Origin: Sphingobium sp. EP60837
Lineage (GTDB): Bacteria > Pseudomonadota > Alphaproteobacteria > Sphingomonadales > Sphingomonadaceae
Length of the DNA stretch: 64,000 bases
Assembly (NCBI RefSeq): GCF_001658005.1
Contig: NZ_CP015987.1
Location: forward strand, 550,001 to 614,000
Direction: 5' to 3'
The notes beneath the pieces are model-generated. The model was not told the DNA's origin, searched no databases, and saw only the letters and a program-made list of their open reading frames with translations. Positions 53,861-61,989 of this stretch are shown here, one piece after another (position 1 is the stretch's first letter; each line of letters opens with the position of its first letter). Position numbers and translations under genes: made by a program.

Positions 53861-55657
53861 TCAACTGTCGCGGCCGATCCGGCGCGGCCTGTCCGCCTGC
53901 TCTCGTCTGATGGTTTGATCGGCGGGCGTCCATGGAGCGCCGTCGCCGATATGATAGCTGTGGCACATGGCGCAGCTGGACGGCACATCCGCCTTCGACT
54001 TTTCGCCACCATGACAGGTGCGGCAGCTGTCGATGCCTGGCAGCAGTAGTTGCTTGGCGTCGTGCGACTTGGGCGCGGCGTGGCAGCTTTCGCAGCTCTC
54101 GGTGCTGTGCGCCTTATGATCGAACCAGCCTGTCATCATGTAGCGCATCGGCTGGTTTACGGGGGTGACGTGCCAGCCGCCAGCGCCGCTCGTGACAGTG
54201 TGGCAGTCGTAGCAGGCGCCGCCCTTCGAGAAGACAGCGCGGATCGCGTCGTCGGCGCGGGAGGGACGCGCGGCTGCTGCGCCGAAATAGGCGTGATAAA
54301 GGCGGCCCTGTGCATAGTCGCCGGGGCGGCGGCGGGCCATGCCGCCGAGCGCGATGGGATGGGCGGGGCCAGTGGAGCGGTAATAGGCGCGCAGGTCCGC
54401 GACCACCTGCTCGGGCTGGCCGTGGCGCAGGGTGCGGACAGTGCCGCCGATCGTTTCGAAGGCGAGGCTGTGGCAGGACTGGCAGTCGCGCTCCATGTCG
54501 ACCGGCAGGAAGCGCACGCCGTCGGCGGTGGGACGGTGGCAATCCTTGCAGGCGAGGGCGTCGCCATAACCATTCTGAGCCTTCAGTGACCGCGCCATGC
54601 GGGCGACGCCGCCGGTCTTCGAGAGATGGATGTCGTGGGGGAATTTGAGGCCGCTGTCGTCCGAGGGCCTGGCGTCCAGGCCGGCCCGGGTGAAGCTGGG
54701 ATGCTTGCCCGGATTATATTGGACGAGGGCGGAAAATTGCGGGTGGGCGGTGCCGAAGTCACTCGCGTTCGCGAGGTTTGTATCCTTCAGGCGATCTTTC
54801 AGCGTGCCGTGGCAGTCGGTGCAGAAAGCCTGGGGCGCGGGCTGCATGGGGCCTGCGCCTTCATGTTCGCGGTGACAATCGACGCAGGCGCCTTCCGGGG
54901 GCTTGCCGAAGGTGGCGGCGACGCTGGCGAGGAGCTTGCCGCCGATGCCGGGCTCGGCGCGGGCCATGGCGATGCGCGCGGCGGGGGCGTGGTCATGGAC
55001 CGACTTGTGGCAGGTCTGGCAGGCGGAATCGCGGACAGAGACGAACGCCTTTTGGTGGCAGGTCTCGCATTTGCCTTCGAGCGCGTGGTGGGCCTGGCTC
55101 AAGGGGCCGGAGGACCATGCGCCGTCGCCTTTGACGCTATAGATGTTGCGCGTGTCGGCGGCGGCGCGGGTGGCGTAGCTGTAGATCGGGATGGCGAGGA
55201 AGCCGATCAGGATCGCCAGCACCATGCCCCAGGCGGTCAGGCGCTTGGGCGGGAGGTGCCGCGCGAGCGAGAAGACTTTGGCCTCCTCCTTTTCCTCCGA
55301 GGCTTCGGACACGGCATCAACGCGGCGGATCGAAAGGATGGTTGCGCCATCCTCCTGCCCAACGGTGACGCGATGGCCGCCTAAGCGCAGTTCAGCGCCT
55401 TTGCTGGTGTCGATCTCGGCGGAGCGGGTCGTGCGGCCTTCGAGATCAAAGCCGAGCGCGCCGGTCGCGCGGACGCGGATCGTGCGGCCGTCGATCTGCT
55501 CGATGCGGGCGTGGTCTGGCTCCAGCGCGAGATCGGGCAGGTGTATGTCATTCGCGGCCGCGCGGCCGATCGATAGCTGGGGCTTGGCGAGCGTGGCGGT
55601 GCGGACGATCTCGCGGCCGTCTGCGGTGAGGCTGATCTGGCGGACTATGAAGTTCAT
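53861..55657 (-). CDS. FHA-domain transmembrane decaheme cytochrome
   Basis: A 598-aa protein from ATG 55657 (weak GGTGA upstream); a GTG at 55669 overlaps the upstream stop (GTGA) and is an alternative. An N-terminal FHA domain (1-105) has LSIGRAAANDIHLPD and the DHARIE strand, the phosphothreonine-binding layout. After an acidic linker, one transmembrane helix (about 141-162) leads to the periplasmic part with ten CXXCH motifs: CETCH, CQTCH, CVDCH, CTDCH, CKDCH, CQSCH, CYDCH, CESCH, CRTCH and CAMCH. This puts a cytoplasmic phosphopeptide reader on a periplasmic electron carrier. Confidence 0.93.
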   Translation of the reverse strand: MNFIVRQISLTADGREIVRTATLAKPQLSIGRAAANDIHLPDLALEPDHARIEQIDGRTIRVRATGALGFDLEGRTTRSAEIDTSKGAELRLGGHRVTVGQEDGATILSIRRVDAVSEASEEKEEAKVFSLARHLPPKRLTAWGMVLAILIGFLAIPIYSYATRAAADTRNIYSVKGDGAWSSGPLSQAHHALEGKCETCHQKAFVSVRDSACQTCHKSVHDHAPAARIAMARAEPGIGGKLLASVAATFGKPPEGACVDCHREHEGAGPMQPAPQAFCTDCHGTLKDRLKDTNLANASDFGTAHPQFSALVQYNPGKHPSFTRAGLDARPSDDSGLKFPHDIHLSKTGGVARMARSLKAQNGYGDALACKDCHRPTADGVRFLPVDMERDCQSCHSLAFETIGGTVRTLRHGQPEQVVADLRAYYRSTGPAHPIALGGMARRRPGDYAQGRLYHAYFGAAAARPSRADDAIRAVFSKGGACYDCHTVTSGAGGWHVTPVNQPMRYMMTGWFDHKAHSTESCESCHAAPKSHDAKQLLLPGIDSCRTCHGGEKSKADVPSSCAMCHSYHIGDGAPWTPADQTIRREQADRPRRIGRDS

Positions 55658-55665
55658 GGTCGCGC

Positions 55666-56541
55666 TCACCAGTAGAAAAAGACGCTGACGATATGCGCGG
55701 TGAGCGCGGCGAGCAGGGCGAAGGTGGCGGGCACATGGACGTAGAGCCAGATTTCCAGCAGCGCCTTCAATTTCAGGTGGCGGCGGAGGCGTGCGAGCAT
55801 GGCCTGCTTGCGTTCGAGCAGGGCGTCGATCTTTTCCAAGGGCTCCTTGCCAGTGTCGGGGTGGTCGGCGGTCCAGTAGCGCAGGGAGGCTTGGGCTTTC
55901 GCGGTGGCGCAGCGGGGGTGGCGGCCCGAGAGGCGGGCGATCAGGCTGCCGCCGAATGGATCATCGTCCAGTGACTGGCGCACGAGCGCCGCCTCCTCGT
56001 GGGGCAGGGGCTGGGCGGCGTCGTGCAACTGCCGGTCGATGGAGCGGATGGCCTCGAGCATCTGCACCTGCGTCATTTCCGCGCGGTTGTTGCTGAGCGC
56101 GGTGGGGAGCGTCGCATAGACGATGATGCCGAAGAGGCCCGAGAGGATGACTAGCATCATCAATACATAGGCAAGCGTGTGGACGTTCCACCCGAGCTGG
56201 AATCCGGTGTGCAACGTGCCGATGACAATGAGGCTGAGGCCGAGATAGACATGGGCGCTGGTCCATGCCTTCAAGGACCAGCGGCCGCGCGTCATGGCGC
56301 GTTTGCGCAAGCCAAGCAGGGTGAGCCAGAGGATTAGCCCGACGCCGATCGTGCCCATGGTGTAGCCGTACCAACTGCCGCCATTATGTCGTGGGGTCAC
56401 ATCGATCAGCAAATAACTGGCGATGGCGAGGATGCAGATGACGGTCGCGATCTTCAGCCAGCGGAAATTGGCGTGGCGCAGGAAGCCGTCATGCAGCACC
56501 TCGCCTTTCACACGGCGGGTTGCGGTTGCGCGCGTGGCCAT
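55666..56541 (-). CDS. Membrane cytochrome-b-like protein
   Basis: A 291-aa integral membrane protein with about five helices (about 29-47, 61-79, 93-113, 124-146 and 270-290). Histidines near helices (SAHVYLGLSLIVIGTLHTGF, VHTLAYVLMMLV, YVHVPATFALLAALTAH) could ligate heme b across the membrane. A charged soluble loop (about 150-250) separates helices four and five. It is coupled by TGATG to the upstream oxidoreductase gene and ends at the FHA-cytochrome start, so it probably passes electrons from the cytoplasmic FAD/Fe-S protein to the periplasmic hemes. Exact family not recognised. Confidence 0.8.
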   Translation of the reverse strand: MATRATATRRVKGEVLHDGFLRHANFRWLKIATVICILAIASYLLIDVTPRHNGGSWYGYTMGTIGVGLILWLTLLGLRKRAMTRGRWSLKAWTSAHVYLGLSLIVIGTLHTGFQLGWNVHTLAYVLMMLVILSGLFGIIVYATLPTALSNNRAEMTQVQMLEAIRSIDRQLHDAAQPLPHEEAALVRQSLDDDPFGGSLIARLSGRHPRCATAKAQASLRYWTADHPDTGKEPLEKIDALLERKQAMLARLRRHLKLKALLEIWLYVHVPATFALLAALTAHIVSVFFYW

Positions 56542-59066
56542 CAGCTGGCTTGCCCATCGAGGCGGGCGACGGTGAGGAAATCCTCGGGCGAGACGCGGAT
56601 GGCCGCACCGGTCGGGCAGGCGCGCACGCAGGCGGGGCCGCCGTCAATGCCGGAGCACATATCGCATTTGATGGCTTTTTTCGGCTTTTCGACGCCGGGC
56701 TTGGCGTGTTTGTAGCTCCACTTTTTGGAAGGTTCGCCGGGGCCGGGGCCAGCGCCGAAGAACATCCAGCTCAAGAGGCCTGGCTTCTTCGGCGGGACGC
56801 TGTCCATGCGAATCACGCCATAGGGGCAGTTGCGCTGGCAATTGCCGCAGCCGATGCAGGTGTCGTCGATGAAGACTTCGCCGTCCGGGCCGCGATGGAT
56901 AGCGTTGGGCGGGCAGTCGGCCATGCAGTGCGGATGCTCGCAATGGCGGCAGCTGGTTGGCACATGGAGATGGGCGTAGGTGCGTCCGGCTTCGCGATCG
57001 AGGCGGGAAAGCCCTTCATGGCTGTCAGCGCACGCCTTCTCACAATTGTCGCAACCGACGCAGAGATGTTCATCGATGAGGAGAACGTCAGTGGCTTCAC
57101 CGATGCCGTTGTCGACGAGGAATTTGGCCGTCTCGCTATACATGTCGACGACGGTCGAGAAGCTGTCTTTGCGGCTTTCGATGAAGGCGTTGACGTCCTG
57201 CCGCGCGGCCATGTCTCGGCGCGCGCGTTCGAGCAAGGCAGGCTTGGCGGCCATCAGGCGGGCGAAGGCGTCGCCATTCAATTTGATGACTTCGGATTTG
57301 ACGGTCGCTTTGACCGTGGCGGTGCGCGGGCCGCCAGCGATCAGCGCCATTTCGCCCACATAGGAACCGGCAGGGAGGTAGGAGAGGAAGACGTTTTTCC
57401 CGCCGATCTTCTTCTCCACGATCATGGAGCCGACGCGGATGACATAGATGTCGCTGCCGAGATCGCCTTCGGTGAGGATCGCTTCGCCTGCCTTCACGGT
57501 CTTGATTTCGGCGCTGTCGAGCACTTCGGCGAGGTCAGCCGGGGTCAGGCCCGCGCCGAATAGCTGGAGCAGCTGCCGCTCGGTCGAGATGCGGGTGATG
57601 GCGCGCTTGGCGGGCGGGTTCGAGGACATGAGCTTCAGCGCCGCGGTGCGCGACACTTCCACCATGATCGAGTCCGTGCCCGCCCGCACGGTCGAGCCGC
57701 GGCGGCGGCCCGAGATGAGGCCGACCTCGCCAAAAATCGAGCCCTGGTCGATGGCGACGTGGGTTTCGGAGGCGACTTCGACCGACGCTTGGCCATCAGC
57801 GATACCGAACAGCGAGGAGCCGGGGTCGTGCTTTTCGAAAATCACCTCGCCAGCACGATAGGCGCGGACTTCGCTGTCGAGCATGAACTCGCGCATCTGA
57901 AGAGGAGACAGCCCTTCCAGGATCGCAACGTTGGTGCGGAGATATTCGAGCCATTCCGCGACGCTCTTCTTGCCCGGTAACGCGGCGAATTTGGCGGCGA
58001 GGATGGGTTCGTCGGCGGGCTTCAGCTCTTCATTGCCGTTGATGAACTCGACGACGTCATAGCCCTGGTTCATGCAGTGCTTGATCAGCGGATAGCCCGC
58101 CAGCGCGCCGATGACGAAGATGCCGGGCGCGGTGCTTTCGAACATCGGTGAGAGCTTGGGGAAGGCCAGACGATCGCTGCTCGTGAATTCGATGCCGCAG
58201 CTTTCGACGAAGGCGCGCGGCGGGGCAGAGCCCATGCGGGCGATGATGCGGTCGCACTTCATCTTCACCTCGCCATCGCGGCTGTCGAGGGTGATGAAGC
58301 CCGGCTCGATCTTCGCCGTGGTGCTTTCGGTCATGATGGAGAGGCGGCCCGCCTCGGCAGCGGCCATCAGCGCCTTGACGTTGGCGGGCTTGGCGCTGGC
58401 GAATTCGGTCGAGCGGTTGAGGATGGTGACGCTGTTCCCCTGCGCCTCATCGGCGGCGAGGCCCATGGCGTTTTCGATGCCTGCGTCACCCGTGCCGACG
58501 ACGAAGATATGTTCGTCATTATATTCTGCGGGATCATCCAGCTGATATTGGACATGAGGCAGGTCCGCACCGGGAACGCGCATCAGGTTGGGATTTCCCT
58601 GCGTGCCGATTGCCATGATGACAGCGTCGGCGATGACTTCGCGGCCCCCGGTCAGTGTCAGGCGGTAGGGCGGGGCGAGGCGCTGGATTTCCGTGGTCGC
58701 GGTAGTGCCGTCGCGCTTGCGTTCGACGATCTTCTGGACGCTGCCGGGGATGGGATCGCCGGTGCCGGTGATCGCCTTCACCTCGGCATTATAGGCGACG
58801 TTGATGCCTTGCGCCGCGGCTTGCTCGTTCCAGCGGCCCAGGATCGCCTCGCGCTTACCAGCTTCGAAATCGAAATCGGAACGAAGCACGAGCTGGCTGG
58901 GCGTCGCCATCACATGCTTGCCCTTCTGATATTTGAAGATCGTGTCGGACAGATGGTCCGTCTTTTCGATCAGAAGATGCGACAGGCCCAGCTGCGCCGC
59001 GCGCGCGGCCGCGCTCATCCCCGCCGGTCCCGACCCGACGATCGCGATACGCACGCGGTCAGTCAC
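56541..59066 (-). CDS. FAD/NAD oxidoreductase fused to two cyclic-nucleotide-binding and ferredoxin domains
   Basis: An 841-aa soluble protein. Residues about 5-345 are a two-dinucleotide-binding oxidoreductase: VGSGPAGMSA (10-19) for FAD and VVGTGDAGIENA (189-200) for NAD(P). CNB domain 1 (about 385-490) has FGEVGLISGRRRGSTV; CNB domain 2 (about 507-620) has GEMALIAGGPRTATV (571-585), the cAMP phosphate-binding cassette with Arg581. The C-terminus holds four cysteine clusters for Fe-S centres: 669/672/675/679, 706/709/714/718, 737/740/743/747 and 801/804/813/817. It likely oxidises NAD(P)H in a cyclic-nucleotide-dependent way. First gene of its operon. Confidence 0.93.
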   Translation of the reverse strand: MTDRVRIAIVGSGPAGMSAAARAAQLGLSHLLIEKTDHLSDTIFKYQKGKHVMATPSQLVLRSDFDFEAGKREAILGRWNEQAAAQGINVAYNAEVKAITGTGDPIPGSVQKIVERKRDGTTATTEIQRLAPPYRLTLTGGREVIADAVIMAIGTQGNPNLMRVPGADLPHVQYQLDDPAEYNDEHIFVVGTGDAGIENAMGLAADEAQGNSVTILNRSTEFASAKPANVKALMAAAEAGRLSIMTESTTAKIEPGFITLDSRDGEVKMKCDRIIARMGSAPPRAFVESCGIEFTSSDRLAFPKLSPMFESTAPGIFVIGALAGYPLIKHCMNQGYDVVEFINGNEELKPADEPILAAKFAALPGKKSVAEWLEYLRTNVAILEGLSPLQMREFMLDSEVRAYRAGEVIFEKHDPGSSLFGIADGQASVEVASETHVAIDQGSIFGEVGLISGRRRGSTVRAGTDSIMVEVSRTAALKLMSSNPPAKRAITRISTERQLLQLFGAGLTPADLAEVLDSAEIKTVKAGEAILTEGDLGSDIYVIRVGSMIVEKKIGGKNVFLSYLPAGSYVGEMALIAGGPRTATVKATVKSEVIKLNGDAFARLMAAKPALLERARRDMAARQDVNAFIESRKDSFSTVVDMYSETAKFLVDNGIGEATDVLLIDEHLCVGCDNCEKACADSHEGLSRLDREAGRTYAHLHVPTSCRHCEHPHCMADCPPNAIHRGPDGEVFIDDTCIGCGNCQRNCPYGVIRMDSVPPKKPGLLSWMFFGAGPGPGEPSKKWSYKHAKPGVEKPKKAIKCDMCSGIDGGPACVRACPTGAAIRVSPEDFLTVARLDGQAS

Positions 59067-59209
59067 TTGATACCCCCCTCTTGCGAGATCACCCGCAGCC
59101 CCGGCAAATGCCCCTGCCGGTTTATGATGCGCGGATCAAGCCTTTGGGCACTCTATCAATTCCATCGCGTGACGCTAGAGAGCAGTTGGTGATTTGCGGG
59201 GGTGAGTAA

Positions 59210-60148
59210 GTGACGAAGCTGAGCGTGGGGCGCATGGCTCTTATTGGGGCGGCCGGGCTGGCGCTCGTGTCGGTGGGCTATAGCGTGCGGCGCGACAGGC
59301 CGCAGGAGAAGGAAAGCGCGGCGTCCGCGCCTTTCGCAGCGGCCGGGCAGCAGCCGTCCGATCCGGAGAGCGTCATTCGCGGCTTGCAGGACAGGGTGGG
59401 CGCCACTCCCAATGACGCGGAAGGCTGGCAGATGCTGGGCTGGGCCTATTTCGAGAGCGGACGGCATGCCGATGCCGCGCGGGCGTACCGGCGGGCGGTG
59501 AAGCTGGCGCCGGATAATGCGACCTTCTGGTCATCGCTGGGTGAAGCGGTGGTGATGGCGAGCGAGCGCGATCCCATGCCCAAGGAGGCGGCGGATGCGT
59601 TCCAAAAAGCGGTCAAGCTCGATCCCAAGGAACCGCGCGCGCGCTACTTCCAGGCGGTGCGCAAGGACCTGGCGAAGGATCATGAAGGCGCGATCCGCGA
59701 CTGGCTGGCGCTGCTGGCCGACACGCCGCCCGGCGCGCCATGGGAAGCGGATTTGCGCCGGACCATCGAGCAGGTGGGCAAGATCAATGGGGTTGAGGTC
59801 AAGGATAGGCTGGCGGCGGTAAAACAGGCCGCGCCGCATCCGCCCATCGGATCGGTGGCGACGGCGGCAATTCCTGGGCCTAGCCGGGAGCAGATGCAGG
59901 CGGCGGCGCAGCTTCCCAAGGGTCAGCAGGATGCGATGATCGAAAACATGGTGTCGGGGCTGGAGGGCAAGCTGAAGGCCAATCCCGGCAATATCGACGG
60001 ATGGATCATGTTGATGCGCAGCCGGATGACGCTGGGCGAGACGGCGAAAGCGCAAGCGGCCTTCGAGGCGGCGCGGAAGGCCAATCCGGGGCAGGCCGGG
60101 CGGTTGCGGGATGAGGCGCGGGTGCTTGGGGTGCCGGGGGTTTCATAA
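59210..60148 (+). CDS. CcmI/CycH-like cytochrome c maturation TPR protein
   Basis: A 312-aa protein from GTG 59210 (GGGGGTGAG upstream). An N-terminal membrane helix (MALIGAAGLALVSVGYSV) is followed by TPR repeats (NDAEGWQMLGWAYFESGRHA, DAARAYRRAVKLAPDNATFW). The C-terminal block IENMVSGLEGKLKANPGNID, GWIMLMRSRMTLGE is the periplasmic CcmI signature, which holds apocytochrome for heme ligation. No other ccm gene is in the window. It is divergent from the FAD/CNB operon, 143 bases apart, fitting a helper role for the multiheme cytochromes. Confidence 0.85.
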   Translation: MTKLSVGRMALIGAAGLALVSVGYSVRRDRPQEKESAASAPFAAAGQQPSDPESVIRGLQDRVGATPNDAEGWQMLGWAYFESGRHADAARAYRRAVKLAPDNATFWSSLGEAVVMASERDPMPKEAADAFQKAVKLDPKEPRARYFQAVRKDLAKDHEGAIRDWLALLADTPPGAPWEADLRRTIEQVGKINGVEVKDRLAAVKQAAPHPPIGSVATAAIPGPSREQMQAAAQLPKGQQDAMIENMVSGLEGKLKANPGNIDGWIMLMRSRMTLGETAKAQAAFEAARKANPGQAGRLRDEARVLGVPGVS

Positions 60149-60176
60149 AGGGGCGGGAGACTGTGCTTTCCTCGTC

Positions 60177-60260
60177 ACCCCGGAGTTGATCCGGGGTCTC
60201 ACTTACTTTCACCATCGGCGTTCATTTTAAACAAGCGGAACCCCGGGTCCAGCCCGGGGT
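60177..60260. repeat. Inverted pair of REP-like hairpins
   Basis: Hairpin 1 (60177-60197) has ACCCCGGA and a CCGGGGT arm; hairpin 2 (60240-60260) is ACCCCGGG with CCCGGGGT and reads GTCACC on the opposite strand. They face each other across 42 bases, a BIME-like pair. A single related hairpin is at 9509. Confidence 0.65.
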
Positions 60261-60342
60261 GACGGCAGCGGACAAGATATCAAGGCGGAAGAGGTAGCAG
60301 ACGCAGCGGAACACTCGCCACCTTCGCCCGTTGCAGTCTGAA

Positions 60343-61116
60343 ATGACAGCCGACCCAGCGATCTTCGACCCGCCGCCGGATTCGGTGGCTTTCTATACCG
60401 AGAGCCTCCAGCATCTGGTGGAGTCCGGTATCCCATTCATGCTGTCGGGCACCTATGCGCTGGGATGCCATACCGGGATCGTGCGGCCGACGAAGGATCT
60501 CGATGTCTTCTGCAAGGCCGGCGACGCGCCGCGCATCCTTTCTTATTTCAAGCATCTTGGACATGCGGTCGAGTTTGAGGATGAGCGGTGGATCGGGAAG
60601 GTCTGGAAGGACAAGAACTTCTTCGACGTGATCTATAACATCTCATCGGCCAGCGTGCCGGTGACCGAGGAATGGTTCCGCGATGCCGCTTATGCCGAGG
60701 TTTATGGCATAGAGGTTAGGATCACCCCGCCCACTGAATTCATCCTGTCCAAGATCTTTATCCAGGACCGCTATCGCTATGACGGCGCCGATGTCGTCCA
60801 CATGATCCTGAAACAGCATGAGCGGATCAACTGGCAATGGCTGCTCGATTCCATGGAGCTGCATTGGGAATTGCTGCTCATTCACCTGCTCAACTTTCGA
60901 TTCATCTACCCGACCGAACGGCATTGCGTCCCCTTATGGCTGTTCGAGGAGCTGCTGGGCCGCCTGCAGACACGGGCGGAACTGCCGGTGCCCAATATCC
61001 GGGTGTGCCGGGGGCGGCTGTTGTCCCCGCGCGACTATCTGATCGACATCACCGAATGGGGCTTCGCCGATGTGGTCGGCAAGGGTCTTGAGGAGAGCCA
61101 TGACCGGAACAAATGA
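60343..61116 (+). CDS. Nucleotidyltransferase-fold protein
   Basis: A 257-aa protein. The N-terminal part shows a nucleotidyltransferase core: FMLSGTYALGCHTGIVRPTK with DLDVFC (Asp52 and Asp54 as candidate metal ligands). The rest is helical, with EDERWIGKVWKDKNFFDVIY and TPPTEFILSKIFIQDRYRYD resembling the AbiEii/DUF1814-like group. ATG 60343 has no strong ribosome site. Its last 17 bases overlap the next gene, a metallophosphatase, so the two are coupled. Substrate unknown; tRNA or protein nucleotide transfer cannot be separated from sequence. Confidence 0.75.
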   Translation: MTADPAIFDPPPDSVAFYTESLQHLVESGIPFMLSGTYALGCHTGIVRPTKDLDVFCKAGDAPRILSYFKHLGHAVEFEDERWIGKVWKDKNFFDVIYNISSASVPVTEEWFRDAAYAEVYGIEVRITPPTEFILSKIFIQDRYRYDGADVVHMILKQHERINWQWLLDSMELHWELLLIHLLNFRFIYPTERHCVPLWLFEELLGRLQTRAELPVPNIRVCRGRLLSPRDYLIDITEWGFADVVGKGLEESHDRNK

Positions 61117-61843
61117 AGCCGCACGGAATGAGGGGCTGACGCTTGCGGCGATCGGCGACCTTCATGTCACAGACACGTCCGAACATCGTTACCGTGTGAT
61201 GTTCGAGGAGATTTCGGAAAAGGCGGACATATTGGCGCTGTGCGGGGACCTCACCAATTTCGGCAAGACGCGCGAGGCAGAGATTTTGGCCGAGGATCTG
61301 CGCGCCTGCTCCATCCCGATCGTCGCGGTGCTTGGCAATCATGATTATGAATGCGGCCAGCCCGAGGAGGTCTCGCGCATCCTGCATGGCGCGGGCGTCA
61401 CGGTGCTCGATGACCAGGCGGTGGAGATAAAGGGCGTCGGCTTTGCCGGGGTGAAGGGCTTTGTCGGCGGTTTCGGCCGGGGGGAGCTGGGCGCGTTTGG
61501 CGAGAAGGCCATTAAGACTTTCGTCGAGGAAGCGATCAACGAAGCGCGCAAGCTGGAAAATGCGTTGCGCTCGCTTCGAACCGACCGCTGCGTCGCAGTG
61601 CTGCATTATGCCCCGGTGGTCGATACGGTCGAAGGCGAGCCGCCGGAAATCTTTCCCTTTCTGGGTTCGTCCCGCTTGGCGGAGGCGATCGACCGGTTCG
61701 ACAATGTGCGCTTTGCCGTGCATGGACATGCCCATCGCGGCGCGTTCGAGGGACGGACGCCGCGCGGGGTGCCGGTGTACAATTGCGCGCAGTTCGTGGT
61801 GTCGGAGAAATTTGACCGGCCCTATGCGCTGATCGCGATCTGA
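61100..61843 (+). CDS. Metallophosphoesterase
   Basis: A 247-aa calcineurin-like phosphatase from ATG 61100 (GAGGAG upstream). Motifs are AAIGDLHVTD, ALCGDLTNFGK, VLGNHDYECG, VLHYAPVVD and VHGHAHRG. It differs from the CpdA-like protein at 52996 in all flanks. Overlap with the nucleotidyltransferase gene suggests one adds and the other removes a nucleotide or phosphate group from a common target (inference). Confidence 0.88.
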   Translation: MTGTNEAARNEGLTLAAIGDLHVTDTSEHRYRVMFEEISEKADILALCGDLTNFGKTREAEILAEDLRACSIPIVAVLGNHDYECGQPEEVSRILHGAGVTVLDDQAVEIKGVGFAGVKGFVGGFGRGELGAFGEKAIKTFVEEAINEARKLENALRSLRTDRCVAVLHYAPVVDTVEGEPPEIFPFLGSSRLAEAIDRFDNVRFAVHGHAHRGAFEGRTPRGVPVYNCAQFVVSEKFDRPYALIAI

Positions 61844-61989
61844 CCTACCCCGCCGTCGAGGCGATGGATGCTGAAACCGGGTCGAAGGGCGCGCAGCAAG
61901 TCTCACTTGAGCGGCTGATAGCTTTAGTCGCTCGGCATCTCAACTGATATAGTAGAGATATGATGAAGTTCCGCAGGATAGACTTCATA

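Noticed and set aside
59067..59209. FNR/Crp-type site in the divergent gap before the FAD/CNB operon
   Set aside because: TTGATCCGCGCATCAT has a 6-base spacer rather than the 4 needed for TTGAT-N4-ATCAA, so I did not annotate it.
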